Shown: one piece after another, positions 1 to 8,901 of the stretch
How positions within the stretch are numbered: position 1 is the stretch's first letter
Layout of the letters: each line of letters starts with the position of its first letter
Assembly: GCA_944320235.1 (NCBI GenBank)
Contig: CALUGQ010000006.1
Coordinates: 62,001-126,000 of the forward strand
Origin: an uncultured Prevotella sp.
GTDB taxonomy: Bacteria > Bacteroidota > Bacteroidia > Bacteroidales > Bacteroidaceae
Direction: 5' to 3'
Length of the DNA: 64,000 bases
Translations under genes and position numbers: made by a program
The notes under the pieces: model-generated
What the model was told of the DNA's origin: nothing
Databases searched by the model: none
The model's input: the letters and a program-made list of their open reading frames with translations, nothing else

Positions 1-537
1 CCCCACTACGTGGCTGTGGTTCCTCTCGATTCATATTACAACGACGAGTCGGCAGCCACGCCTGAGGAGCGCAAGTCTATCAACGTGGACCACCCAGATG
101 CCTTCGACTGGACGCTGCTCACAGCCCACGTGAAAGCGTTGCGCGCCGGGCAGCCAATCGAAATGCCGGTCTATTCATACAAGGAGTTCAGCCGTCTGCC
201 GCAGACTGAGCGCATAGAGCCACGCCCGGTAGTGATTGTCGAAGGCATAATGGTGCTGCTCAACAAGGAGCTCCGCGACATGATGGACCTCAAGATATAC
301 GTTGACACAGACTCTGACGAACGGTTCATACGCAACCTCCAGCGCGATGTGATTGAGCGCGGGCGCACCGTCGAGATGGTGATCGACCGCTACCTGCGCA
401 TGAAGAAGCCCATGCACGAGCTGTTCATAGAGCCGACAAAGAAGTACGCCGACCTCATCATACCGCAAGGTGGCGAGAACAACACCGGCATAAAGATACT
501 GCGGAAGTACATCGAGGGCATTGTCACAGACCGCTGA
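1..537 (+). CDS. udk: Uridine kinase, C-terminal part (5' end outside the window)
   Basis: This gene is open from the first base of the window and its start lies upstream; 178 codons and a stop are visible. The product would phosphorylate uridine and cytidine to UMP and CMP in the cytosol (pyrimidine salvage). Visible uridine-kinase features are the segment VVPLDSYYND near the left edge (part of the nucleoside-binding loop), the stretch VVIVEGIMVL, and the conserved run RDVIERGRTVE followed by a C-terminal KKYADLIIP block. The P-loop lies off the window. The stop codon sits inside an inverted repeat that may terminate transcription. Family assignment is firm; completeness cannot be judged. 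Confidence 0.93.
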   Translation, partial: PHYVAVVPLDSYYNDESAATPEERKSINVDHPDAFDWTLLTAHVKALRAGQPIEMPVYSYKEFSRLPQTERIEPRPVVIVEGIMVLLNKELRDMMDLKIYVDTDSDERFIRNLQRDVIERGRTVEMVIDRYLRMKKPMHELFIEPTKKYADLIIPQGGENNTGIKILRKYIEGIVTDR

Positions 538-560
538 AGGCAGCCGGACTTGCCTTCAGC
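533..560. terminator. Hairpin at the end of udk
   Basis: A 10-bp perfect inverted repeat (GCTGAAGGCA / TGCCTTCAGC, 8-nt loop) includes the udk stop codon and lies between two convergent genes. No strong U-tract follows, so a role as terminator is inferred from position and structure. Confidence 0.45.
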
Positions 561-585
561 AGCGCTTTCCACCGCTGCGAGGCCG

Positions 586-1191
586 TCACATGATGTCCGT
601 ATGCCCGTCGTGGCCTGCTTGTTCCAGCCGTTTCTTCCACGAATATATCTTCACCGCGTTTACAATCTCGGTGATGCCGTAAAGCAAGCTGCACCATCCG
701 AGGATGACCAACGGCAGGGCCGCGCTCTCCATGGGCTTAATGATGGCATACAGACCGACCAGAAGAACCAGCGAAGGGCATACCCAGTAGAAGAACGAAA
801 AGCGCCCGTAGCGGCGCGCTGCGAGCAAGGCCATGAACTGGTTGATGGCACCGAGGATGAGTATCGCGCCGAGCACATACATCAGTCCGGCCACAAACAT
901 GGCTGGCTTTATGGCGAGCAGTGCTCCAAGGATGAGGCTGCCAAGGCCGACTACGGGCAGCGGCGGGCGCCCCTGGCTCACCACCCGGCCGTCTGCATCG
1001 GTTATCTTGTATGCCGAGGCTGTCCTTACGGCGTTGAAATACGTGGCGCACGAAATGACACCCGACAGCAAGAACAGCACCCCGATGGCTATCGTTATCC
1101 ACGTAACGGTGGCATCGGGATATTGGATGAGCAGCACTCCGACTATGAGGGAGCACACCGCACGGAACAATGAACTTCGTAACACTTTCAT
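586..1191 (-). CDS. DUF308 (HdeD-like) integral membrane protein
   Basis: The 201-residue product has about six hydrophobic segments, beginning with FRAVCSLIVGVLLIQYP and continuing through WITIAIGVLFLLSGVI, VVGLGSLILGALLAI, MFVAGLMYVLGAILILGA, FFYWVCPSLVLLVGLYAII and LPLVILGWCSLLYGI. This is the paired-helix repeat pattern of the DUF308/HdeD family, whose E. coli member is linked to acid resistance. The C-terminal tail is charged and His-rich. The gene converges with udk and has its own Bacteroidetes-type promoter directly upstream. The biochemical function is unknown; only the family and an inner-membrane location are supported. Confidence 0.8.
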   Translation of the reverse strand: MKVLRSSLFRAVCSLIVGVLLIQYPDATVTWITIAIGVLFLLSGVISCATYFNAVRTASAYKITDADGRVVSQGRPPLPVVGLGSLILGALLAIKPAMFVAGLMYVLGAILILGAINQFMALLAARRYGRFSFFYWVCPSLVLLVGLYAIIKPMESAALPLVILGWCSLLYGITEIVNAVKIYSWKKRLEQAGHDGHTDIM

Positions 1192-1214
1192 GACTCTGAG
1201 GTTTTAACTTATTG

Positions 1215-1245
1215 CAAATATAAGGATAAAAGCTGTAAGGAACAA
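1215..1245 (-). promoter_or_regulatory. Bacteroidetes-type promoter for the DUF308 gene
   Basis: On the minus strand TATATTTG (1215-1222) fits the TAnnTTTG -7 box, with TTG of an ATTG -33 box 20 nt upstream (1243-1245). It lies 24 nt upstream of the start codon. Confidence 0.6.
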
Positions 1246-1280
1246 TTTTTCAGCTCACTTTTTGACAAAAAGACATACCG

Positions 1281-1787
1281 ATGACCACACTTTACTTGGC
1301 TAGGCACGGCGAGACCGTGGACAACGTGAACAGGATAATGCAGGGGCAGACCCAAGGCCGCCTGACCCTCAATGGCATAAGGCAGGCCGAAGAGCTGCGC
1401 GACAGTATGGCGCAGGCCTGCCTCGACGCCGTCGTGGCTAGCGACCTTCGCCGCGCCGTGGACACTGCGGCAATCATAGCCGCACCCCACGGGCTGCCCG
1501 TGGCCACCACCCCACTGCTGCGCGAGCGCGACTGGGGCAGCTTCACAGGCAGGTACATACCAGAGCTTAAAGACGAACCGTGGCCCGATGACATTGAGAC
1601 GCTCGACCAACTGAAAGCGCGCGCCGCGGCGTTTCTCGACTTAATGCGCCGCGAGCACGCCGGTCAGACGGTGCTCGCCGTTGGCCACGGCATAATCAAC
1701 AAGGCCATACAAGCCGTGCTCTACGGCAAGCCCATGCAAGAGATCAAGCGCATGGAAAACGCAGAAGTAAGGAAATTGGAATTGTGA
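1281..1787 (+). CDS. Histidine phosphatase family protein (phosphoglycerate mutase-like)
   Basis: This 168-residue cytosolic protein opens with LYLARHGETVDN, the RHG motif carrying the phospho-accepting histidine. It has the RERDWGSFTG segment with the second-half catalytic acid region and a C-terminal VLAVGHGIINK carrying the second catalytic histidine. The length fits small broad-specificity phosphatases of the family (CobC/GpmB-like) better than glycolytic phosphoglycerate mutase. The substrate cannot be told from sequence, and nothing in the context suggests cobalamin synthesis. The gene is monocistronic and followed by a strong hairpin terminator. Confidence 0.85.
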   Translation: MTTLYLARHGETVDNVNRIMQGQTQGRLTLNGIRQAEELRDSMAQACLDAVVASDLRRAVDTAAIIAAPHGLPVATTPLLRERDWGSFTGRYIPELKDEPWPDDIETLDQLKARAAAFLDLMRREHAGQTVLAVGHGIINKAIQAVLYGKPMQEIKRMENAEVRKLEL

Positions 1788-1928
1788 TTCACTGATTTAG
1801 GGCATCCAATTGCCGCTGCACGACAAAAGCCCATCTGCTTATGGACAAGAAAAAGCACGAGGCAGCAATGTACACAGCCCCCCAATGCCTCACGGCAACA
1901 TCAACCGCACCCCGATAAAGACATAACA

Positions 1929-1962
1929 AGCCGGGCGAACCGCCCATGCGGTTCGCCCGGCT
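1929..1962 (+). terminator. Intrinsic terminator after the histidine phosphatase
   Basis: A 15-bp perfect GC-rich stem (left arm 1929-1943, right arm 1948-1962) with a CCAT loop is followed by an AT-rich run. It lies between the phosphatase and the convergent hsp20 gene and may act in both directions. Nothing else is seen in 1788-1928. Confidence 0.75.
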
Positions 1963-2030
1963 ATATTCTTACGTTCCCCCACCGCAAAGCGATGGTTCAA
2001 AACCTCTTGCCTACAGCAGCTTGGCAAGCC

Positions 2031-2456
2031 TCACCCGATGTTTATCTGGCGAGCGAGCTTTGCCTTCGTCTCGACCATCTTAGGCAGGCTGACGGTAAGC
2101 ACGCCATGCTCCACCTTTGCAGAAATCTTGTCCTTGTCTACGTCGTCGGGCAATATCAGCGTCTGTTCATATTTTGAATATGAGAACTCGTGGCGCAGGT
2201 AGCGCGTGTTGCTGTCCTCTTCCTTGTGCTCGTCGTGGCTCTCCATCTTTATCGTAAGGTTGCCATCATCGTTGATATGCACGGCAAAGTCCTCCTTTTT
2301 CATCCCCGGAGCGGCAAGCTCCACGGTATAGCCCTTATCGCTTTCCTTTACGTTGATTGCCGGTGCTGTGGCATTGGCCTTAGGCATGAAGTCGGTGTCA
2401 AAGAAATCGTTGAACACGTCAGGCAGCCATCCTGAGTTTCTTCTAACTGGTGTCAT
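2031..2456 (-). CDS. Small heat shock protein, Hsp20/alpha-crystallin family
   Basis: The 141-residue product is an ATP-independent holdase chaperone that binds unfolding proteins in the cytosol. After a short N-terminal arm (PDVFNDFFDTDF) comes the alpha-crystallin domain: APAINVKESDKGYTVELAAPGM, then KKEDFAVHINDDGNLTI and the diagnostic VEHGVLTVSLPK, with a short C-terminal tail. The start at 2456 is preferred over an in-frame ATG at 2474 because an AGGAG sequence, unusual in this group, precedes it at correct spacing. The size matches the family. Heat-shock regulation is expected but no operator was recognised. Confidence 0.92.
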   Translation of the reverse strand: MTPVRRNSGWLPDVFNDFFDTDFMPKANATAPAINVKESDKGYTVELAAPGMKKEDFAVHINDDGNLTIKMESHDEHKEEDSNTRYLRHEFSYSKYEQTLILPDDVDKDKISAKVEHGVLTVSLPKMVETKAKLARQINIG

Positions 2457-2717
2457 AATCTTGTCTCCTATCATTTACGTTGTTAATGTTAGCTTTACCG
2501 ATTGCCTCTGCTTTCGCTTCGGCTTTCACCAAGCATTGTGCAACAAGCGTACCACACCAGCCGATATGCCATTTTGGCATCATGTGCAGACAAACTGACG
2601 CTGAGTGGCTTAATAGGCATATATGGTATGTAAAGAAAAAAGACATGAGGTAGCGTGCCTTACGGCAAATTGCGGAATCCACTCTCCCTCAGGCAGTTAT
2701 GCCGCAACGCAGCCCCA

Positions 2718-2805
2718 TGGTAATGAAACATACGGTTCGGGCCTGCAATACAGGCCGTTCGATGCTCCCAAACGACCAGTATCACAGGCCCGAACGGCCT
2801 TTGCT
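2718..2805 (-). repeat. 22-bp-period intergenic array A (four units)
   Basis: Four consecutive 22-bp units (2718-2739, 2740-2761, 2762-2783, 2784-2805) read on the minus strand share the pattern purine-AAC-n-GGCCGTTT-n-GGC. Two units also pair with each other (GTTCGGGCCTG against CAGGCCCGAAC). The 455-base gap between hsp20 and mfd holds this array and an AT-rich 16-mer at 2824-2839 that recurs at 11819-11834; no gene is seen. Confidence 0.65.
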
Positions 2806-2823
2806 GACTGACGGCAGCGCATA

Positions 2824-2839
2824 TGTAATCATTTGTTAC
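2824..2839. repeat. AT-rich box TGTAATCATTTGTTAC, copy 1
   Basis: This 16-mer lies 18 bp from array A and is identical to 11819-11834, which lies next to array C. Its ends are nearly self-complementary (GTAA / TTAC). Its function is unknown. Confidence 0.6.
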
Positions 2840-2911
2840 TTAACGTGGTGGCGAGCGCATACGGCGTGACAGAGGGCTGCCGCGCACAAACGGTGGCAAG
2901 CACTGAGCCTG

Positions 2912-5900
2912 CTACGCATCGCTCCCGGCCATGGCCTTGAGCACGTTTACGCCCTCTTCTACCGTATTCACGCCGGCTATGACCATAGAGCGCTTGCCGT
3001 TCAGCTCGCGAAGGTTGCAGCGGCGCGGGTTTGCGGCTATGTAGTCGAGCACACGGTCAAAAGCCTTGCTCCTGTAATACGCGCTCTGAGGGTTGCTCAC
3101 GAAGAAGAGAGTCATGCGCCCTTGCTTCAGCATTATCTTCTCGCAACCCAAGCTCCGCCCCATACGGCGCAACGGAACTACGCGCATAAGCTCTTCGCCC
3201 ACCTGCGGAACAGGGCCGAAGCGGTCTTCCATCCGCGCGCGGTAGCGCTCCAGCTCGTCGTCGCCCTTCAGGCTGTCAAGCTCGCGGTAGAGCAGCATCC
3301 GTTCGCTGTCGCTCGGCACATACTGGTCTGGGAAGTACATTTCGATGTCGCTCTCCAGCGCGCAATCATCCACAAAAGCGTCTCCCCCGGCCTCGCCAGT
3401 GGCAGCCTCCTCCTCGTACAAGTCGGCAAACTCATCATTTTTCAGCTCTGTGACAGCCTGGTTGAGTATCTTCTGGTATGTTTCGTAACCCAGGTCGGCA
3501 ATGAATCCGCTCTGCTCAGCGCCGAGCAGGTTGCCCGCCCCGCGTATGTCAAGGTCCTGCATGGCTATGTTGATGCCCGAGCCTAGGTCAGAGAAATTCT
3601 CAAGGGCCTCAAGCCTGCGGCGCGACTCGGGGTTGAGGCCGGCCAAGGGCGGCGCAAGCAGGTAGCAGAACGCCTTGCGGTTGCCCCGGCCGACGCGGCC
3701 CCTCATCTGGTGGAGGTCGCTCAGACCGAAGTTCTGCGCCCCGTTTATGATTATGGTGTTGGCGTTGGGTATGTCAATCCCGTTCTCAACGATGGTCGTC
3801 GAGAGCAGCACGTCATAGTCATAATTTGCAAATCCCATGATGATCTGCTCCAGTTCCTCAGGCTTCATCTGACCGTGGCCGATGGCTATGCGCACGTCGG
3901 GGATGTACTTGCGTATCATGTCGGCAATCCGCGAGAGGTCGCTTATGCGGTTGTTGACGAAGTAAACCTGGCCGTTGCGGCTCATCTCGAAGTTTATTGC
4001 GTCCGCTATGATCTCGGGACCGAAGGTGTGTATCTCTGTCTGGATGGGGTAACGGTTGGGCGGCGGTGTCTGTATGATGCTCATGTCGCGCGCTCCCACG
4101 AGCGAGAACTGGAGCGTACGGGGAATCGGCGTGGCCGACATCGTCAGCGTGTCGACATTGACTTTCATCTGGCGGAGCTTCTCTTTCGTGGCCACACCGA
4201 ACTTCTGCTCCTCGTCTATGATGAGAAGCCCGAGGTCATGGAACTTGACCGACTTGCCTATCAGCTTGTGAGTGCCTATCAATATGTCTATCTTACCTGC
4301 CTCAAGGTCGGCAAGCACAGCCTTGGCCTGCTTGGGGCTGCGGGCCCGGGTGAGGTAATCCACACGCACGGGGAAGTCTTTCAGCCTCTTGCTAAACGTC
4401 TGGTAGTGCTGGTAAGCGAGCACAGTGGTCGGCACGAGCACAGCCACCTGCTTAGAGTCGCAGGCCGCCTTGAACGCCGCCCGCACCGCAACCTCGGTCT
4501 TGCCGAAGCCAACATCGCCGCAGACAAGGCGGTCCATGGGCCGCTGTCTCTCCATGTCGGCCTTCACGTCTGTGGTTGCCTTGAGCTGGTCGGGGGTGTC
4601 CTCGTAAAGGAAACTCGCCTCCAATTCATGCTGCATGAAAGAGTCCTGGCTGAAAGCATAGCCCTTTTCGTGGCGCCGTTGGGCATAAAGCTTGATCAGG
4701 TCACGGGCGATGTCCTTTATCTTTTTCTTCGTCCGCTCCTTCAAGTGCTCCCATTGCCCTGTGCCAAGATGGCTGAGCCGCGGCGGCTCCCCATTGTCCT
4801 GGGCCTTGTACTTTGACACTTTGTAAAGCGAATGTATGGAGACATAGATTGAGTCGCCGTGCTGATACTGTATCTTTATCATCTCCTGGTAACCATCACC
4901 CTGCGGCATTCGCACCAAGCCACCGAAGCGGCCGATGCCGTGGTCTACGTGAACGACATAGTCACCGACCTCAAACTGCTGTATCTCCTTGAGCGTAAGA
5001 GCAACCTTGCCGCCCCTGGCACGGTCGGAACGGAGGTTGTATTTATGGAAGCGGTCGAATATCTGGTGGTCTGTGAAGAAACACATCCGCAGGCCATTGT
5101 CAACGAATCCCTCATGGAGAGTGCGGTCGACGGGTGTGAAAACGATGCCAGACTGAGAATTGGCGACATGATATCGAGGGGCATTGACAAGCTCGCCGGC
5201 TGCAACAGCAGAGTCACCGGCAGCCAGGAATGACTGCTTCCGGCAATCTTGATTCGCTCTTCCCAATCCCGGACTGTCAGTTTTAGATTCCAATATCTCC
5301 TTCAGACGCTCATTTTGTTTCTGGCTGTCAGCCAGTATGAAGAGCCTGTAGCCCTTAAGTTGGTAGTCTTCGAGGGTGCGGCGGAGCAAGTCGAAGTTCT
5401 TGTGGAACAGCGGCTGGGGGGTGATGTCAAACGAAATGGCGGCATCAGGTTGCCTTACGTGGCGGCGGCCTATTTCCACCAGCCGGAAGTCGGCGGCGGC
5501 CTTGCCGAACTGCGCAGGGCTTACCAGCTGCACTTCCTTGCGCATCTGCTCGCTCACGGCCTGCTGCTCCATCTCAGTAAGGCCCTCCATCCGCTCGGCC
5601 ATAGCTTGCCGCGAGAATCCCTCGTCGTATATCTTGGAAATAGAGTCGTGCACAAACACAAAGTCGCGCACCACGAGGACGGTCTCTGCCGGCAGGAAAG
5701 AAAGCAGCGGCACACGGTCTTCGGTCATGCCGGCCAGCTCGGGCACAATCTCCACGCGGTCGCGGCGGTCGCGCGAGAGTTGCGTCTCCACTTCAAACGT
5801 GCGTATGGAATCTATCTCGTCGCCAAAGAAATCGAGGCGGAAAGGATACTCGCAACTGTAAGAAAAGACATCGAAGATGCTGCCGCGGCGCGCAAACTGG

Positions 5901-6604
5901 CCCGGCTCATATACGTAGTCGACCTCGCGGAAACCAAAGTCGCGCAACGTCCTGGCCAGCTCCGTCACATCGGTCTCCTGCCCTGCCGACAGTTCCACGC
6001 GCCGGCTGTCAAGCCGCTTGCGCGAAACCACCAGCTCGGCAATGGCCTCGGGATAAGAGACGATGAACAACTGGGAGCTGACAACCGGGGATTGTGAATC
6101 ATGACTCACGCCATCGACCCCGACACAAGGGGTACCGCCGTCATGCCTAACGGCATCTGGCGTGGCTTTGCCGGCTGGCGCGCCAACGGCTTGCGCAGCA
6201 CTGTCTTCGCGCCGCGAATCCCGATTTACGGTTCTCCCTTCCCCGTTTACCTCCGCATACCCCGCCACCCTGGCCAGCACCTCCGTGCGCAGTATCTCGC
6301 TGGCAGAGTCGCGCTGGCCATACTTGACGGCGCGGCGGTATGACGACGGGAAGAAAAGCACGTCGCGGTCGCCAAGCAACTGCACGAGGTCGTGGTAGAA
6401 ATAGCCTGCATCGTCGGCATCCTGCATAATGAAAAGAAGAACCGGCGGCAACTTGCCGGCCAGGCTGCCGAACACCACAGGGGCCGACGAAGCCACCAGG
6501 CCGTCGAGGTACACCGTCCTCACCGACCTGTCACCAAGCGCGCACGCCAATGCCCCGACCTGCGGAAGCCTGGCGTAAAATTCTCTTATCTCCTTTATTT
6601 CCAT
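2912..6604 (-). CDS. mfd: Transcription-repair coupling factor
   Basis: The 1230-residue ATP-dependent DNA translocase removes RNA polymerase stalled at lesions and recruits UvrA. The start at 6604 (MEIKEIREFY) is chosen because a promoter lies just upstream; further upstream codons of this frame read through a non-coding repeat. Visible parts are a UvrB-homology N-terminus, the RNA-polymerase-interaction region (GDYVVHVDHGIGRF), helicase motif I GDVGFGKT, DEEQ box LLIIDEEQKFGV, the motif SATPIPRTLQ, QMRGRVGRG and a C-terminal TRCF domain. Two regions look inserted: about residues 117-177, low in family-like sequence (SHDSQSPVVSSQLF), and a second of about 40 residues before GIVFTPVDRTLHEGF. 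Confidence 0.95.
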   Translation of the reverse strand: MEIKEIREFYARLPQVGALACALGDRSVRTVYLDGLVASSAPVVFGSLAGKLPPVLLFIMQDADDAGYFYHDLVQLLGDRDVLFFPSSYRRAVKYGQRDSASEILRTEVLARVAGYAEVNGEGRTVNRDSRREDSAAQAVGAPAGKATPDAVRHDGGTPCVGVDGVSHDSQSPVVSSQLFIVSYPEAIAELVVSRKRLDSRRVELSAGQETDVTELARTLRDFGFREVDYVYEPGQFARRGSIFDVFSYSCEYPFRLDFFGDEIDSIRTFEVETQLSRDRRDRVEIVPELAGMTEDRVPLLSFLPAETVLVVRDFVFVHDSISKIYDEGFSRQAMAERMEGLTEMEQQAVSEQMRKEVQLVSPAQFGKAAADFRLVEIGRRHVRQPDAAISFDITPQPLFHKNFDLLRRTLEDYQLKGYRLFILADSQKQNERLKEILESKTDSPGLGRANQDCRKQSFLAAGDSAVAAGELVNAPRYHVANSQSGIVFTPVDRTLHEGFVDNGLRMCFFTDHQIFDRFHKYNLRSDRARGGKVALTLKEIQQFEVGDYVVHVDHGIGRFGGLVRMPQGDGYQEMIKIQYQHGDSIYVSIHSLYKVSKYKAQDNGEPPRLSHLGTGQWEHLKERTKKKIKDIARDLIKLYAQRRHEKGYAFSQDSFMQHELEASFLYEDTPDQLKATTDVKADMERQRPMDRLVCGDVGFGKTEVAVRAAFKAACDSKQVAVLVPTTVLAYQHYQTFSKRLKDFPVRVDYLTRARSPKQAKAVLADLEAGKIDILIGTHKLIGKSVKFHDLGLLIIDEEQKFGVATKEKLRQMKVNVDTLTMSATPIPRTLQFSLVGARDMSIIQTPPPNRYPIQTEIHTFGPEIIADAINFEMSRNGQVYFVNNRISDLSRIADMIRKYIPDVRIAIGHGQMKPEELEQIIMGFANYDYDVLLSTTIVENGIDIPNANTIIINGAQNFGLSDLHQMRGRVGRGNRKAFCYLLAPPLAGLNPESRRRLEALENFSDLGSGINIAMQDLDIRGAGNLLGAEQSGFIADLGYETYQKILNQAVTELKNDEFADLYEEEAATGEAGGDAFVDDCALESDIEMYFPDQYVPSDSERMLLYRELDSLKGDDELERYRARMEDRFGPVPQVGEELMRVVPLRRMGRSLGCEKIMLKQGRMTLFFVSNPQSAYYRSKAFDRVLDYIAANPRRCNLRELNGKRSMVIAGVNTVEEGVNVLKAMAGSDA

Positions 6605-6618
6605 TGCTAATACGGCCG

Positions 6619-6649
6619 CAAAGTTACAGCAAATTGCAGACAATGCAAA
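6619..6649 (-). promoter_or_regulatory. Bacteroidetes-type promoter for mfd
   Basis: On the minus strand a TTTG box (6646-6649) and TAACTTTG (6619-6626) are separated by exactly 19 nt. They lie 15 nt upstream of the mfd start and match the known Bacteroides consensus. The match decides the start codon at 6604. Confidence 0.8.
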
Positions 6650-6805
6650 ATAAAATGCGGCATAATGAGTGCCGACGACGCAACTCTCAACTACAGCCGA
6701 CACGCCGCGAGGGGGCGGCAACCGCATACCGGACTGCATGTCGCAGCCAACGTGAGTTGCCAAAAGAAACGCTTCGATGCCGTAGGGCACCCATGAAAAA
6801 ATCAC

Positions 6806-6981
6806 GACAGCCATCGGCTTATTCAGCCGTGTAAGCCGTTTCGTGATGCCACAAAGGCCGCTTGCCAGCCCAGAACGTGGCGTTCGACGGGTTGAAACAG
6901 GCCGTTTCGCCACGCCAAACACTGCGCGATGCCAACCATCTGGCAACCAGACAATTGCACAAACGGACGGCAACAGGCATG
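6806..6981 (+). repeat. 22-bp-period intergenic array B (about eight units)
   Basis: Successive 22-bp steps (unit boundaries at 6828, 6850, 6872, 6894, 6916, 6938, 6960) align cores such as AAGCCGTTTCG, AAAGGCCGCTT, AACGTGGCGTTC and AAACAGGCCGTTTCG. The best units are 6828-6915; outer units are degenerate. Apart from this array and the promoters at each end, the mfd-GH105 gap (6605-7175) shows nothing recognisable. Confidence 0.6.
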
Positions 6982-7113
6982 GAACATGAAAAAGACAGAC
7001 ATTTCATCAATCCCAAATACCTGCCGCCACTGCTGCGCAGAGCCGCAACGCCTGATGCCTGTCCGCGCCATGCCGCCTACATTATATGCAAAGACAAAAA
7101 ACAATGGCCGCCA

Positions 7114-7147
7114 TTTGCCGATTCGTCAGATTTTATTCCTACCTTTG
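7114..7147 (+). promoter_or_regulatory. Bacteroidetes-type promoter for the GH105 gene
   Basis: TTTG (7114-7117) and TACCTTTG (7140-7147) are 22 nt apart, slightly longer than consensus, and lie 28 nt upstream of the chosen start. Confidence 0.6.
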
Positions 7148-7175
7148 TGGCATCAATATCCAACAACCTATGATT

Positions 7176-8300
7176 ATGAAGAAAATACTTACCATCATGG
7201 CGGCAGTGGCCACCGCACTGCCCTCCCTGGCTCAGACAGCCGCGCAGACAGAGGTGCTAAACGCGGCACGCAGTGCCAACGACTACTTCATGGCGAAGTA
7301 TGCCGACCCCACCGAGCCAACCCACGTGAAGAAAATACGCCCCAGCCACCTGTGGACAAGAGCGGTATACTACGAAGGCCTCATGGCCCTCAACGCCATA
7401 GACCCGCAGGACAGATACATCGACTACACCGACCGCTGGGCGGCTTTCCACAAATGGACACCACGCGACGGCACAGGCACGCGCGACGCCGACAACCAGT
7501 GCTGCTCGCAAACCTACCTCGAACGCTTCGTGATGACAGGCGACTCTGCCATGCTCCGCCCCACCCGCGAGAACCTGCAAGGCCAGATGGCCGAGGGGAA
7601 ACTCGGCTACTGGACTTGGATTGATGCCATACAGATGGCCATGCCCGTATATGCGCAGATGTACAAGATAACGGGCGACGGGGCATATCTTGACCACGCG
7701 ATGGCCATGTACCGCTGGAGCCGCAACGAATGTGGCGGCGGACTGTTCAACGAAGAAGACGGGCTGTGGTGGCGAGACGCCGACTTCGTGCCGCCCTACA
7801 AGGAGAAAGACGGCAACCAGTGCTACTGGAGCAGGGGCAACGGCTGGGTGCTGGCAGCGCTAGTACGCGTGATGGACCAGATGAAACCCAGGGGCAAGGC
7901 ATACAAGGAACTGAAGAAAGACTTCATGGCCATGTGCAACGCACTGGCTGGCTGCCAGCGCGAAGACGGTTTCTGGAACGTCAGCCTCGCATCGCCTGCC
8001 ACCTACGGCGGCAAGGAGACGAGCGGCACGGCCCTCTTCCTCTACGGCATCAGCTGGGGACTGCGCAAGGGCTACCTCAAGGAGAAGGCATTCCGCCCTG
8101 TGGCCGACAAGGCTTGGCAAGCCATGAAGGCCCAAGCACTTCACCGCGACGGATTCCTCGGCTATGTGCAAGGCACCGGCAAGGAGCCCAAGGACGGCCA
8201 GCCCGTCACTTACGACAAGGTGCCCGACTTCGAAGACTTTGGCCTCGGGTGCTTCCTACTCGGAGCTACAGAGTATTACAAACTGCTCGGCGAAGACTGA
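7176..8300 (+). CDS. Secreted glycoside hydrolase family 88/105 protein (unsaturated rhamnogalacturonyl hydrolase-like)
   Basis: The 374-residue product starts with a signal peptide (MKKILTIMAAVATALPSLAQ), placing it in the periplasm or at the surface. The mature part has the (alpha/alpha)6 barrel signature of GH88/GH105: HLWTRAVYYEGLMAL, WIDAIQMAMPVYAQM and YWSRGNGWVLAALVRVM. Known members remove the 4,5-unsaturated uronic acid left at chain ends by pectin lyases. The Asp in WIDAIQM and the HLW and RGNGW segments fit active-site regions. An ATG two codons upstream (7170) is an alternative start. No pectin-locus genes adjoin it, so the precise substrate is open. Confidence 0.87.
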   Translation: MKKILTIMAAVATALPSLAQTAAQTEVLNAARSANDYFMAKYADPTEPTHVKKIRPSHLWTRAVYYEGLMALNAIDPQDRYIDYTDRWAAFHKWTPRDGTGTRDADNQCCSQTYLERFVMTGDSAMLRPTRENLQGQMAEGKLGYWTWIDAIQMAMPVYAQMYKITGDGAYLDHAMAMYRWSRNECGGGLFNEEDGLWWRDADFVPPYKEKDGNQCYWSRGNGWVLAALVRVMDQMKPRGKAYKELKKDFMAMCNALAGCQREDGFWNVSLASPATYGGKETSGTALFLYGISWGLRKGYLKEKAFRPVADKAWQAMKAQALHRDGFLGYVQGTGKEPKDGQPVTYDKVPDFEDFGLGCFLLGATEYYKLLGED

Positions 8301-8427
8301 CGGCGGCCCCATGACACAGTGCGCACCTCAAGCGGGAAACCAACGGCAAGCTGCTGAAAGAGCGTACGTATGTGTTAATTTATAAAAAATAACGGGTGCA
8401 AGCCATACAACAATAGGGAAAATAGGG

Positions 8428-8435
8428 TAATTTTG
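8428..8435 (+). promoter_or_regulatory. Possible -7 box upstream of the DUF1573 gene
   Basis: TAATTTTG fits TAnnTTTG and lies 25 nt upstream of the start codon. No clear -33 box is seen at the expected distance. Confidence 0.4.
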
Positions 8436-8460
8436 CGCCGGATAATTTAAAACTGCGGTT

Positions 8461-8868
8461 ATGAAGAAAATCATTTTATTGTCAATGATGCTCGTTTGCT
8501 GCCTCGCCGTGGCCGTGGCCCAGCAGGCCGGAGGCAAGAAACAGGCACAAATAAAGTTCGACAAGACAACCCACAATTTCGGAAAGTTCTCTGAGTCGTC
8601 GCCAAAAGTGTCGTGCGAGTTTACATACACCAACGTAGGTGAGGCTCCGCTAATCATCAACCAAGCCGTGGCAAGCTGCGGCTGCACTGTGCCGGAGTAC
8701 ACAAAGACACCCGTACAGCCCGGGCAGAAAGGCAAAATCAAAGTCACTTACAACGGCGCAGGCCGCTTTCCAGGCCACTTCAAGAAGTCAATCACCATCA
8801 GGACCAACGGTGCCGTTGAGATGACACGCCTTTACATAGAGGGCGACATGGAAGAAGCCAAGAAGTGA
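8461..8868 (+). CDS. Exported DUF1573 domain protein
   Basis: This 135-residue protein has a signal peptide (MKKIILLSMMLVCCLAVAVA, cleavage likely before QQAGG) followed by one DUF1573 domain, an Ig-like beta-sandwich. Diagnostic features are FDKTTHNFGKFSESS, CEFTYTNVGEAPLIINQAVASCGCTVPEY and PGQKGKIKVTYN. The CGCT motif is near-universal in the family. Single-domain DUF1573 proteins are abundant in Bacteroidota; their role in the periplasm is unknown. The gene stands alone between GH105 and the YcxB/SUFU-like gene. Confidence 0.9.
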   Translation: MKKIILLSMMLVCCLAVAVAQQAGGKKQAQIKFDKTTHNFGKFSESSPKVSCEFTYTNVGEAPLIINQAVASCGCTVPEYTKTPVQPGQKGKIKVTYNGAGRFPGHFKKSITIRTNGAVEMTRLYIEGDMEEAKK

Positions 8869-8901
8869 AAACGGCGCCACAGCCGCGCCATGAAACGCAT
8901 A

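Noticed and set aside
4945-6097. Long open frames opposite mfd and other genes
   Set aside because: High GC makes long antisense frames common; none has motifs, a promoter or a plausible start.
6605-6973. N-terminal extension of Mfd by 123 residues
   Set aside because: The extension reads through a consensus promoter and a 22-bp repeat array and has no Mfd homology; the start at 6604 fits the family.
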